A stretch of 64,000 nucleotides of DNA. It comes from Acephala macrosclerotiorum (lineage: Eukaryota > Ascomycota > Leotiomycetes > Helotiales > Mollisiaceae). The notes under the pieces were generated by a model. The model did not search any database. It saw only the letters and a program-made list of their open reading frames with translations, and had not been told where the DNA came from. Positions 11,027-22,165 of this stretch are shown piece after piece. The first letter of the stretch is position 1. The number at the start of each line of letters is the position of its first letter. A program made the position numbers and the translations under genes. The stretch is from the NCBI GenBank assembly GCA_014904845.1, contig MU119445.1:1-64000 (forward strand), read 5' to 3'.

Positions 11027-12455
11027 TTATACCTTTCCCAAAATCCCCTCAGTAGTCGCAACCTTAGTACTCAGTGCAATAAAACCTCCAAAGATACACA
11101 TACTGCCACTAAACATGGACACCTGCGAAAATTCTCCGTACCTCTCGACAAATGCGCCATTCACTGGAGGACCTATCAGGCCTCCAAGACCCGCAACAGC
11201 CATCCCCATGCCCATGTATGTCCCCATATCTCGGGTATCTTCGACAATGACAGAAAACGCTGCAGGAGCTCCGGAGATGATGGTACCGGAAAAGAACCCA
11301 AAGACCACAGAATACACGATAATGCCGGTATTATTATGCGCAGAATCCATGCAAAAAACCAGGATACCAGTCATGATACCACCAATTCCGAATATGTTGA
11401 GTCGTCCATATTTGTCTGCTAGCACACCCGAGATGACACGTCCAAAGGTGGAGGCAGCGTTGATGATAGCAAGCAAGTAGCCTGCAAGTGTTGAACTCAT
11501 TCCTCTCGAAACTGCATACGTTAGGATGTAGAATAACGGAGTCCACATGCCGATGAACATGAAGAATAAAGCGAAGATCAAGAGGTTGAATCTGATATCC
11601 TTGAAGGCAGCTAGGATCCAGAAGTCTGTCTTTCTCGAGGATAGACGAGATTTGATTGCCACACATGCAAAGCCCAAGAAAGGTGTGATCAAGAAACCGA
11701 TGACTCGTGCTGACCATCTAAATCTTAACGAAGAGCTGTTCAGCATCTTGGATAAAGCTATAGGTATAATGACGCCGCCGGTTGATGATCCGGATACTGC
11801 AATGTCGAAAGCAGCAGCTCGTTTCTTGTCGAAGTATTGTGACACTGCCGCGAACGCTGGGATTTGAAGGAAACCTATGACGAGTCCTATAAGAATACCT
11901 GCTCGTAGGCTATGGTATTAGCATAAATGCTACCACTGAAGTTGTTGATTGGTGTAAAGATGGGATCCGCCTACCTTGCACGAGCATGAATTGCTAATAC
12001 TCCTTGCAAAGGCTCAACATCATCAAGGCAAAGACATACGCCGCTACAGCTGGTCGAACAACCTAATACCGTATCAGGATGGTCTGATTCGAATGTGCAT
12101 AGTGGTAGGTATCGTACCTTCGCGCCGAAACGATCAAACATCGGTCCTCCAAACATGCCTGCAAAGAATTGGAGGAAAGCGGACGTGGAGCCAATCCAGG
12201 CGATGTTATCTGGGGATTGCCCGCGAAGCTGATACGTCAAATAGTACTCTTCGAACAGTCCGAACGCGTTCAAAATCCCAGGCAAGAGAAGAAGATGCAC
12301 GCGGCCCCGGCCGCAGCGAGCCATGCTCTCATGCCCCCATCTGGTGCTTCTTCAGAACTGGGATGTTCTGGAGAGGGTTTCTCTCCGGCGAACTCCAGTG
12401 CTGCCATTGAGTTTTGTCTCTCATCTTGGGATTTACGGGATTTTTCCGAATCCAT
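11027..12455 (-). pseudogene. MFS monocarboxylate-transporter-like gene, disrupted
   Basis: Exons 12455-12118, 12062-11975 and 11898-11027 rebuild a protein of about 432 codons, the usual length for fungal MCT-like (SLC16-type) major facilitator proteins. Landmarks are APDGGMRAWL at the first membrane segment, IAWIGSTSAFLQFF, SQYFDKKRAAAFDIAVSGSS, then TFGRVISGVLADKYGR. Two lesions are visible. A 1-nt frameshift near 12,285 falls between FFSCLGF and LNAFGLFEEYY, and the exon sum is one base short of a multiple of three, matching a single deletion. An in-frame TAG lies at 11996-11994 just after CKEY. The family carries monocarboxylates and related small acids across the plasma membrane. The second half (272 codons, to stop 11027) is open. 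The gene diverges from the Zn2Cys6 gene, 368 bp away. Confidence 0.85.
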
Positions 12456-12823
12456 GCTGTGATATGATGCAGGCCGTTGGAGTATTACATAGGCGAGTCT
12501 CCCCCTTTCTTATCTCGCTTAGCGGTGCAGTGTATGGAATCTTGAGGTTGGAATCAATGTCGTGAAAAGCTGAAGAGAATAAGTGAGAACACCTAAGAAC
12601 TCGCTTTACATTATACAGATTCCAGAAATGATTCCTCTCCCAAAATTGTTCCTACATATGTTGTCCGCGTGGTCGGATATAATTCTCGGACTCGGCTGTC
12701 GGGACCGGCTCATGGCGAGCGAGATAAACCACAAGCGCAGATGCCGGCTTTAACGTCAACCTCATCCTAACTTCCCCTTCCAGATTTTCTGACGATATTT
12801 CTCAGTCCACACGAAAACAAACC
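12456..12823. promoter_or_regulatory. divergent intergenic region, transporter / regulator relics
   Basis: A 368-bp gap separates the start codons of the minus-strand MFS relic and the plus-strand Zn2Cys6 relic. It is presumably an ancestral bidirectional promoter. It contains CGG-centred words (GGTCGG, CTCGG, ACCGGC near 12,670-12,710) of the kind bound by zinc-cluster proteins, but no arrangement I can call a site. Confidence 0.4.
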
Positions 12824-15800
12824 ATGACCGACCCCAAACCCGAACGCCGATGCAGAAGACCTACTGTGTAAATTATGATCCCATATCGCGTATTTTGAGC
12901 ACGTGCTGACAACAGTCGCAGTTCATGCACTCTTTGCAGGAAGCGGAAAATCCGGTGTAATCGAGAAACACCATGCAGCAATTGCATGCGGTCCAGAAAT
13001 AGGACTTGAATTTACGAGCTTTATCATCCTCTTCCCCAGCACCAATATCTTGGGCAGATCCAAATTTCTCAAAATGGTTTGGCCGAAATGCCGATTCGAG
13101 AATCAATAAGCCCCCCCCCCCCCATGTGGGCCACCTCGCTTAGCTCACCGCTTCCACAACCTTCGCACTTTAAACTCTCATTTTTTAATAACCTTTTAAT
13201 AAATCAATTTCAAATTTCGCAGAAACTTAAAACCGATCATAAAGTCTTTATACACCGAAAAAAACGTCCAAAGAGTACTTAAAGAAATAGTAGAAAAAAA
13301 GTCTATACGCAAAACTTATTTGAATTAAAAAGTTTCAAAAATTACTATTCAAAATAGAATCGATAATCGCCTTCCTCGAAAAAAAGCCTAAGAATCTTAT
13401 CAAAAGCTTTCTACGATTCAAAAACAACGATTTACGAATTGAGTTCTAATTCAAAAGTCTTTAGACTAAAGTTTTACACACTTTCAAATTAAGACTTTTA
13501 CAAAGCGTATTTTAGACGCTAGAAAAAATGTAATTCTACTTGGAAAACGCTGAATAGTTTGTTTTCTTCGATGGAATTCTATTCTTAAAATCAAAAAACA
13601 ATTTCGGATCGATTCTACGCGTGTTAATAGTACTACATTCGATATAATTAAATCATAGTTCCAAAAATTGGAGTTTTTAATTATTAAAACTATTAAATTT
13701 GAAAACCGTTGAAATATAAACGAAGCTAAGATCATAGAAAACTAAAGAGAAAACGGACTAATAATTAAAAGTACTTAGAAATGCTTTATTTAGAAAAAGT
13801 AGTCTAGTTTTAAAGCTTGGACTTCTTTTATCGAGTGTATCTCTACTACAGAGGTAGTACTACGTTCACTTGTAATATTCAAAGGCAAATCAGTACAATA
13901 GTAATAGTTTTTTATTGAGTTAAAAATTCTTAAAAATTAACAGTTTACTACAATCGAAAACGACTAAACATTTAATACTACTACTTTAGAATAAGTACAA
14001 AAAGTGTTCATTCCTCAAACGGCGCCACGTGACCTATCACAGGCGCGATTACTTGTTCTGAACGGCCATAAAAACTATAAAACGACGGAGTTTATATGAG
14101 AATACTATTCGAACAATATCCACCTCTTATTTTTGCTTCCGCACATTTCACATGTACTTCAATTACTCGATTTATCGGTATTCGCTCTTTTGAAACAAGC
14201 CTACCGAAAGCAGTTTAGTTTCTTGTCTCTTTTGACTGATTCTACACTCCTTAGAAAACGAAACTTTTTGACTTACTATCAGAAAGCTCGAATAAGCAAT
14301 CTGACAGCAATCAATATCAAAGCAAAATAGCAAATTTCTGAATTATAGTCGATTCGAATGTCCAAATCATTAATAAGCAGATTATTGCTTGAAAATAGCA
14401 ATAAACAAATAGAGTAAGCTCCGAAAACTTCCAAAAAAAAGCCAGTATTTAACTGAAACTTAAATAGATCATTAATTGCTTGAAAAACTCTTCAAAAGAG
14501 TAAGAATGTGAAAAAACAAATTTATCAAATCACGAGATTTAAAGATATTAATCTTTCAACTTGCAAAGTACTATTTCGAAAAATAGTAAAGAGTTTAAAT
14601 AAAAAGGATTTTGTTATTGCTCAATAAGACCTTCGAATCAAACAATTAAAAACTAGAGCAAAGCAATTGACGCTTAAAAAACGGCGCAAAGTAAGAACTA
14701 GTTCAAATTCCAAGTTTGCGAATATTGGAACTATTGAAAAAGCTCAAATTGAAGCTGGAGATCGCCAAATTGTTGCAGAAGACTCTGATTTGTCTGAAGA
14801 TAGTGTCTCTACAATAGATTGTATAATAGTTAAGAAATAGAAAAGTTATGGTAGTCCAAAGTAAAGTGGTGAGAATTAAGCGAGGTGGCCCACATGGGGG
14901 GGGGCCTTACCTACCAGCAGAGCCTCCAGTACGAGCAAAGAATCCACTGCCACGAACGATCACACAAGTACAGAGCCTCATTCATCAGACGCATCGACTC
15001 CTACGACGCAGTCCTCGGCTTCGTATGTTGAGTCAATCAAGAGCAGAATAATACAGCTTGAAAGGGAGCAAGGAAAAGCCATCCCGACATCTATTCAGTC
15101 CTCTCCTTCGACCCCGAATTCTAGTATCGAGACAACAACTTCGCAACTCGGTGGAATTTTTCACGTCCACCGTGAAAGTCATTGACCCGGCCAACCGGCA
15201 GCCATCACTCGCAGCGTTACTCACAAGACACGTTCATTTGGTCAAAGTCATTGGATTAATGTTGTTACGTCACATTATCCAGAGTTGATTAAAAGGATCG
15301 AGCCATGTTTTCGAGACGAGAGATCAAAGATTGTTTTGGGCATACAGAGGTCCAAATCCTTAGCAAAAATCATCAAAGCTAGGCGCGCACCTTCGTGGCC
15401 CACAATCTCAACAGCAGAGTTACCTCCCAAGGACGTCACTGACGAACTCATCGAATGTTACCTCCGGACGTCTGAAACAATCTATCATATCCTACATATT
15501 CCTTCCTTTAGACGAGATTATGACGCACACTGGATGTCCGCTGCCCAGTCAAACACGGCGTTTTTGGTTCAACTTAAACGGGTTCTCGCCATCGGAGCTG
15601 CCACTTATGATGAGCAATTTACACTTCGCGCGTCTGCAATCTAGTGGATATATGAGGCTCAGAGTTGGCTTTCACAGCCAAACATAAAGCAACAACTAGG
15701 AATTCAAGCTCTTCAAACTAGTCTTACTCTTCCTCGCTCGGGAAAACGTGGATGTCGGCGGAGACTTGATATGGATTGATGCTGGCGCATTGCTGAGAAG

Positions 15801-17024
15801 AGCAGTGTATATGGGGATGCACAAAGATCCTGCACGCCTTCCAAAGATGACAACTTCTGCCGCTGAAATGCGCCGAAAGCTTTGGAACACGATAATTGAA
15901 ACAACTTTGCAATCGAGTTTGACTTCTGGCAGACCTCCTTTCATATCTGTTAATGACTTCGACGCCTCGCCTCCAGGCAATTTTGATGAGGACCAGCTGG
16001 CGACGGAGGATCCATTACCGAAGCCGGAAGACCATTTCACACAAGCTTCTATTGCAATAGCTCTCCGCAAGACCTTCCCTCTCCGTCTCGCAGTCGCCAA
16101 GTTTTTGAACGACATAGGCTCTCACGGCACATATGAAGAAACTCTTCGACTCGATGGAGAGCTCAGGACATCGTACAAAGCTCTATGTCGAACCCTGCAA
16201 GTGTGGCGCTCAGGCACTAGATCATCACCATCTCAATTTGAATTAAATTTGTTGGACTTTCTCATGCATCGTTATATTTCGGCGCTTCACATTCCCTTTT
16301 TTGTCCCCGCTTTGCATGAGGCATTGTATGCATGGTCTAGGAAAGTTGTCATCGAGCCTTCCCTCAAGATATGGTACACGTTATATCCGTCTGCGTCAAT
16401 CATGGCTGCTCAGTCGCGCAGTGGTATCGATTCGTCAGATCGAGACGATCTGGCCCGACTGACAGTCACTGGCTCCGTATTCTACAAAACCGTTGCCATC
16501 CAAGCTACCATACTCATAGCAATGGAACTTCGGGCGCAGCTACAAGAACAAGAAAGTCTTTCGCCTTTGCCTTTACGACCGGACCTATTGTCCATCTTAG
16601 AAGGTACAAAAGATTGGTGTTTACGGTGCATTGAGGTTGGAGAGACCAGCATCAAGGACTATTTGCTTACCTGTGTCGTCGCCGCACAGATCGATGGTCT
16701 CATGCAAGGTCTTGCGGAGGATGACCTTACTAAGTTGTTAATCAAGGCCGCAGAAGACGCCGAGGACACGTGCTTGCCCATACTGGAAGAAATGGCGGCA
16801 CGTCACCAGGTCGAGGGAGAGGTCGGCGAGCTTCATCAAATGACTTCAAACACACTACCTGGAAATGCAGGAGATTGGGATTTCTTGGTAAGTGAGAGAT
16901 CTTAATTGCTTCCAATCACTGACGGTCATATCAGATGTCAGATGTCCCGCTCAATCAAGGGAACGCAGATCCGATGACCTGGATGTTCAATGATGTACTC
17001 ACCCAAGAGCCGCTACTGTGGTGA
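12824..17024 (+). pseudogene. Zn2Cys6 transcription factor split by a transposon
   Basis: Reconstructed coding pieces are 12824-12867, 12916-13108, 14910-16887 and 16935-17024, about 767 codons. The zinc cluster follows the first intron: C-TL-C-RKRKIR-C-NRETP-C-SN-C, but the sixth Cys position is a TGA stop (13007-13009). The frame continues across the transposon at 13109-14907 exactly when one TA is kept. It then runs through a coiled linker (SRIIQLEREQGKA), GGIFHVHRES, the fungal-specific regulator domain (ARENVDVGGDLIWIDAGALL, MRRKLWNTIIE, SGRPPFISVNDFD) and the usual end TQEPLLW. Further lesions are TGA 15183-15185, TAG 15642-15644 and a +1 frameshift near 15,720; total length is one base over a multiple of three, as expected. 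The long 3' frame from about 15,748 to 16,905 is open and could be mispredicted as a shorter gene. Relatives are nuclear regulators of catabolic or secondary-metabolite clusters. Confidence 0.9.
13109..14907. mobile_element. Fot1/pogo-like Tc1-mariner element, decayed
   Basis: The 1799-bp element is flanked by TA duplications (13107-13108 and 14908-14909). Inverted termini of about 35-45 bp read AG(G), a C-run, then ATGTGGGCCACCTCGCTTA. The interior is AT-rich and full of stops. At about 14,050-14,330 (+), a broken frame still reads LVLNGHKNYKTTEF, then LPHISHVLQLLDLSVFALLK. This matches the DDE-superfamily transposase block 'LLvLDGHgSH..ppHtSHvLQPLDvgvF' of Fot1/pogo elements. The catalytic Asp of 'LDGH' is Asn here, a G-to-A change compatible with RIP. 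The element interrupts a Zn2Cys6 gene. No intact transposase frame remains. Confidence 0.9.
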
Positions 17025-17780
17025 TGACCTGCAGCCCCTGAGTGGCCTTGCATTTTCAGGGTATTGTTTGCTGGAACACGTGATGCACCGGTGTTGTGAG
17101 CCTGCATCTGTAGCGTGTTCCGCGCCGAAAGAATCGCCGCCCAAGCCGCAGCGTCCTCCACCAGCTCTCTTGGATTCGCTTAGTGTGCGTGCGCTATAAA
17201 GGCAGGGACTGCAACCGCCAAAGTGCTTCCTCTAGGGCACGAGGCCGCCAAATTTACGGAACTCCAACACCGAATCTTGTCGTTATGAACCCGCGGCAGA
17301 ATTTTTGTAAGATCTTACCTCGCTTTCTGTGCATGGGCGTGTCGCGCAGGAAGAAGGAGCAATATTGATCAAGTGCAGGAGTTGATGCACCCAAGTTCGA
17401 GTTGGTTGGGTCAAGTTGCATACAAGGTCGTCCATGCTAGGCAAGAGAGAAAGTCGAGAGCACCTTTAAAAAGAACGACCAATCTCACGAGAGTTGAATT
17501 GACCTGGGACTTCAAGTAGGATGCACTTCCAGGTGAGACAGGCAAGCAAGTCAAATTTGAGGTGCAAGTGACAAGAGCAAATGAAGCTAGAACTACCCCG
17601 CTCAACTTCTGTCCCTTCAATTTCACTTCCCTATAGGATCACAGCTTAAAATTTAATAGAGAGTCGAAGGTGGTTTCCTTCGTAGGATTTACATGTATAT
17701 GCACTATACACATGTTTGATTGCAAGTTGCAACCAAGGCGAGCAGCAGGCCAATTCTGCTGTGCTGCACTCTCTTCCGAC
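17025..17780. other. convergent intergenic region
   Basis: This lies between the 3' ends of the regulator relic and the carboxylesterase relic. Only short unsupported frames occur. Nothing recognisable was found. Confidence 0.5.
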
Positions 17781-19603
17781 TTAGTACACCGTCCACTTAG
17801 AAAACCACTCCTCTATAGATGCAATGTGCGAAAAATTTGCCACTGGCATGACCCCAAAAGTATAACCAAGCTCCATCGTCACAGCACTCTCACCAGAGTT
17901 CGCAGGCCAAGCTACCAGTCCGTCACCATTCGGATTCCCGCTACTAATGAAGTTAACCCAAATAACTTGACATTATTTCAGCAATCGCAAAGTCTTCCGT
18001 AGTCCAAGGCCGATCCGTACCATACAGGTTGTTAAAAGCGTAATTGATCTCACTCATGTGGTACGCCCCAGCTGTTTGTCTAGGTAGCGCGTGTGTCTAG
18101 TAGTAGATGTATGTTGTGAAATTTCCATTAGTAGAGAAGTTCTGCGAGCTGGAGATGTACTCATTCGCCCAGAGCCAAGTGCCGATTCTGCTTTGATCTC
18201 GGTGGAAGGCGTTGTTGGCATTATTGGCAGAAGTTGAAATGTTGCCGGTGGGGTAAAGAAAGAAGTATTTGTCTGCAAGCCCAGCGCTGCCGAATCCAAG
18301 TTGTGAGAGGGAAGTGTAGTTGGCAACACCGAGTCCTGGATTGGGGCTCGCACCGCTATCATCCTTGTTGTTGCCGGTCATAACAGGGACGATTGAGTGA
18401 TTGTTTGACAGGAGGAGTGAGGAGTGTGTGGCTGGGAGGACATATCCATCAATGACTGGGCGAAAGAGCGGTGGCTCTATGTAGTTGGAGTTGTTCTCAA
18501 AACAGTGCCAACACATGTGGTATCTGACATCATACCAGATGAGAGGAAAGCTTCGACAGGGAGGTCACGAGCCTCGTTGATACTGCCGACGTTCAAACGC
18601 TTGATGTAAGCTGCTCCTTGTGCTTCAGTTTCAGCTAAATGACGATAGCTCTGTGCAAGACTGCCTATGAGTGGATCCGAGGGATAGCGAGCACCGCTTT
18701 CAGCGATAACTTGGGTGAAAACTCCATCCGCAAGAGGACTGTTGAGATGATCGAGGACTGGAGCGGCACTTATTGATTGGCCTCCGATGGTGATTCGGGT
18801 TGGGTCCCCACCGAAAGCAGCACAGTTCTCAATGGTCCAGTGGAGATAGGCTTGTTGGTCGACAAGTCCATAGCTTCCGGAAGTACCACTGAAGGAGTTC
18901 ACGCTCAACTCAGGGCGTGCGAGAAATCCGAGATCTCCGAGACGATAGTTCATGCTAGCAACGACGACGCCTTACGCTGCAAGTCCAGGGCCGTCGTAGA
19001 GAGGATCACTTGACGCACCACCAGCAAATCGTCCACCTGGATTGATTTGGTTCGTTCAATGACTCCACATCTTCATACATGAGACTTACCATAAATGCAG
19101 GCATAGACGGGGTATTTGCTTCCAGTCGCGTTCGGCAGCACACCCGTGCCACCTGACAGGTCGGCATAATAATCATTGAGCGTTGCATTATCAGAAGTCC
19201 ACACATTTGGGTACAAACAGTCTTCACTGTAGTCGATGACCCCCGGTTGCGGGCAAGCTGGCGCGAAAACGGTCGGATCCCGAGTGCCATTCCGCACTGT
19301 TGGGTGCGGCGGGTGCTTCTAGCGATACTCTCCAGTTGGAGCACCACCATATGGAACGCCCTTAAGGTTGTAGACTGAATTTATGTACTGTGAGCAATTT
19401 CCTTAGATCATGCCATGATGGTTGATGGTGACAACTGGTGAATCAGGAGAGGAGATAGCCGAGAAAGTCGCGGTGGCCGTCGATGTTGTTGTTGGTTGTG
19501 CTGTAGCGCTAGAAAGTAAAGACAGCAGCCAAAGGCCCGAAACAATTGAGATGGCTATACTGCGAGCTATGGGTAGGATATAAGTGAAAGTGAGGTAGCA
19601 CAT
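17781..19603 (-). pseudogene. secreted type-B carboxylesterase/lipase, disrupted
   Basis: Reading leftwards from ATG 19603 there is a hydrophobic leader ending in SSATA, then YNLKGVPYGG and YSEDCLYPNVW. An intron starts after the codons for VYACIY. Next come MNYRLGDLGFL, CAAFGGDPTRITIGGQSISA (nucleophile Ser in GGQS where the family usually has GES), NNKDDSG, GAYHMSEI (likely catalytic His), WVNFISSGNPNGDGL, and the stop 17783-17781. Lesions: TAA 19405-19403, TAG 19321-19319 (at the conserved Trp of 'YRW'), TAA 18974-18972, a frameshift near 18,500, TAG 18099-18097 and a frameshift near 17,965. Family members hydrolyse carboxylic esters, often outside the cell. Together with the transporter and regulator relics this suggests a former ester-use cluster. 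No functional product is possible from this copy. Confidence 0.9.
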
Positions 19604-20148
19604 ACTGAATAATAGTAGCAGGAGTATTAGCGTTATGTACAAACCGTGAAATTACATCCTCCACAGCTTGAAGATATTTCTCCTCGGCATATCCATTTTA
19701 CCAGCCTTTTACCCTGCGAGATTCGGGAAATTTTCGACGAGAAGGTTGATCGCAGCGTCACCAAGTCAATGCGTGCGTGGTGGGGAACTATCTTCGGTCC
19801 CGAAAGATGGTCAACCGCAACCACCAACAAAGCCAAGGCTTAACAGCATGGTAGGCACTGTGTAATAAGAATGTTGTCTGGCCATAAACTCTGCGAAGAT
19901 TCGTTCACACGGATTAGAGCTGCCAGATAAGTTGCTGCCTTGGATCGTATCAGGCCAATTTGGCGCATGTAATGCTGACAGAGGCGTCATCCCCATCTTA
20001 CACGCAGGCTGCAGCTGAGCCGCAATGCCATCTATACAAAGAAGCGAACCCCGCTTCAACACAGCACGGAAAGATCTTGAAACCCGGAAACATCGACAAA
20101 GGTGGACGACCACCCCACCCAAACTCGAGGAGGACCCCAGATACCAAG
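19604..20148. other. divergent intergenic region, esterase / HET relics
   Basis: The two relics point away from each other across this stretch. I see no further gene. The open frame that begins near 19,960 simply runs into the HET gene. Confidence 0.5.
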
Positions 20149-22165
20149 ATGCAATCATACGAATATACTCCACTCAGCGGCCCTCGACACATTAGGTTGC
20201 TGCGCATACTCCCCTCACGAAGCAACCAGCCCATCCGATGTTCCATATTTGAGGCCTCCCTTGATGACTTCAGTACACAAAGAAAGGCTGACTTCAGCCT
20301 TCTCAATACTTGCAAGATGTCGAAGAGGCCTCGATTTAATGCACTCTCATACACTTGGGCATCTTCGTACCCAGATACTTACATCATCTGTAATAATCAA
20401 CGAATAAAAATCACTGGCAACTGCGAGCTTGCTTTAAGGAGGTTTCTGAAGAAACGACGAGGGGATCCTCCTTTGTTGCCACTATAGATAGACTCTGTCT
20501 GTATATAGCAGTCTAACCTCGAGGAACGCAATGCACAAGTAGCAATTATGGGCGAGATCTATTCGAGGGCATTTCATGTTCTTGTGTGGCTTGGGCCTGC
20601 TTTTCAAGATTCTGAGTTATTATTTCGACATTTCTCAGAATTATCTGATCAATTTCCAAGCGATAGAGGTGGCCCTGAAAAGATTGGTCAACGACGTAGA
20701 CTCATTTGGTGGTTTCGTGGTGTGACTGGTAGCAAATATATGAAGTCACTGAATAGTATGTTTGACTACCTTTCAATTATCAGATCCTGTGTTCTAATAA
20801 GATTCATAGAACTCGGAATGACTGAAGCATTACATGAGTTGGCGGAATTGTCATGGTTCTCGCGGGTTTGGACTGTACAAGAAGTTGTCCTAGCTCATAA
20901 TCCAATCGTCTTCTGTGGACTAGGCGTCTCAGAATTCGATAATTTAACGGAGTGGGCCGCCATCTACCTCGTCGAGGCCAAAAACAAGATCTATCTTCAT
21001 AGACATATACGAAGACAGATTGCTGAGAAGGAACAGCCTTACAGAAAAGGAGCCAAAGATCTAGTAGATGTTGCCTGGGTCATGGATGCTATCGCGCGTT
21101 GCGGCGCAACAGAGCCAAAGGACAAAATCTTCGCAATGCGTGGGATTTTTACAAGACTTCGGCGTCGCTCTCCCTCCTGCCGACTACTCCTCTTCCCTCG
21201 GCAGTATATATTGGGAAGCCGCAATAGAGCTGGTAAAGACAAGCATCCGAATCTTAACTTTAGTCCACCATACTTCCTGATTGACTCTTGGCGCACCGTC
21301 CTGGGTCCCGGACTTTCGCGATACCAACCTACCGTCTCCCTTTGAAGCCTTTCAAAACAAAATTGGGGGTTCGTCGCCACTTACCTGGATCACTTACAAA
21401 CTCGATGATTCCCGTTTATCTGATCATGGACGACGCTTGCAGCTGAAAGGCATTCTTTTAGATGTGCTTACAGAATGCTCCGCGTCTGAGACCTGGCACC
21501 CTGAGAAAACATACTCAACCACTACGGCCGTTCAATCCGAAATGCTAGAGTCACACGCAGCTGAAGTGCTCGACACACTCCAAGAATGGGCATTAATGGC
21601 ATACAATAGAAGACAGAGCAAAGACGACCGGTCATGGACAAAGGCATTCATGTCAGCCCTCATCGGACGTAACTCGAATTACTTGGGTGTAGATCCCGAT
21701 TTCTCTCACGCGTCTCTTTGGTGCTCAATATTACTTGCGAATCGCAAGGAAAGAAATTTCGGAGATGACAACATCCAGCTCTCTTGTTTGGAGTATCTTG
21801 ACAAAACTTGGTCTCAGCCAACGAGATCGAACCAACATATACCTCCGAAGATGGAGTGGAGAAGCGCCAATGAAGCACTGGCAACTGGTATTAGCGAAGA
21901 GGGTTTAATCCTATATCGACTCTTTTGCATCCCTGCGTTCAAGGGTGTAATCAGGTACTCGAGGCGCAGAAGGTTCTTCCTCACCAAGCGGGGCTGCATG
22001 GGCCTGGGTCCAAATACGGCGAGACCTGGGGACCTAGCCGTGATGATAAATAGCCTGGATGACCCAATGATACTAAGACCAACAGGCAATGTCAATGAGT
22101 TTCACCTCATCGGGCCTACTCTCGTGTCTTTTTTGCCAAAAGAGATTGATGCATATGTAACTTGA
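20149..22165 (+). pseudogene. HET-domain gene with stops in its signature motif
   Basis: ATG 20149 opens with YEYTPLSGPRHIRLLRILPS and continues FNALSYTWASSYPDTYIICN, the start of a heterokaryon-incompatibility (HET) domain. The next block should read LWIDSVCINQ. Here the Trp and Asn codons are both TAG (20485-20487 and 20506-20508). The frame otherwise runs on through NLEERNAQVAIMGEIYSRAF and VLVWLGP. Later lesions are one extra T near 21,145 (after DKIFAMRGI) and TGA 21278-21280 before LGAPSWVPDFRDT. The C-terminus, GDLAVMINSLDDPMILRPTG to stop 22165, is open. Length is one base over a multiple of three, matching a single insertion, for about 671 codons and apparently no introns. HET proteins trigger cell death on non-self recognition. 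Confidence 0.9.

Noticed and set aside
12802..13106. Minus-strand Cys-containing frame opposite the zinc cluster
   Set aside because: It is the antisense shadow of the Zn2Cys6 exon; its Cys pattern follows from the complement of the real motif.
15748..16905. Long open frame that could be called a separate transcription-factor gene
   Set aside because: It starts at GTG in the middle of the conserved regulator domain. It is the undamaged 3' part of the split Zn2Cys6 relic and has no start of its own.
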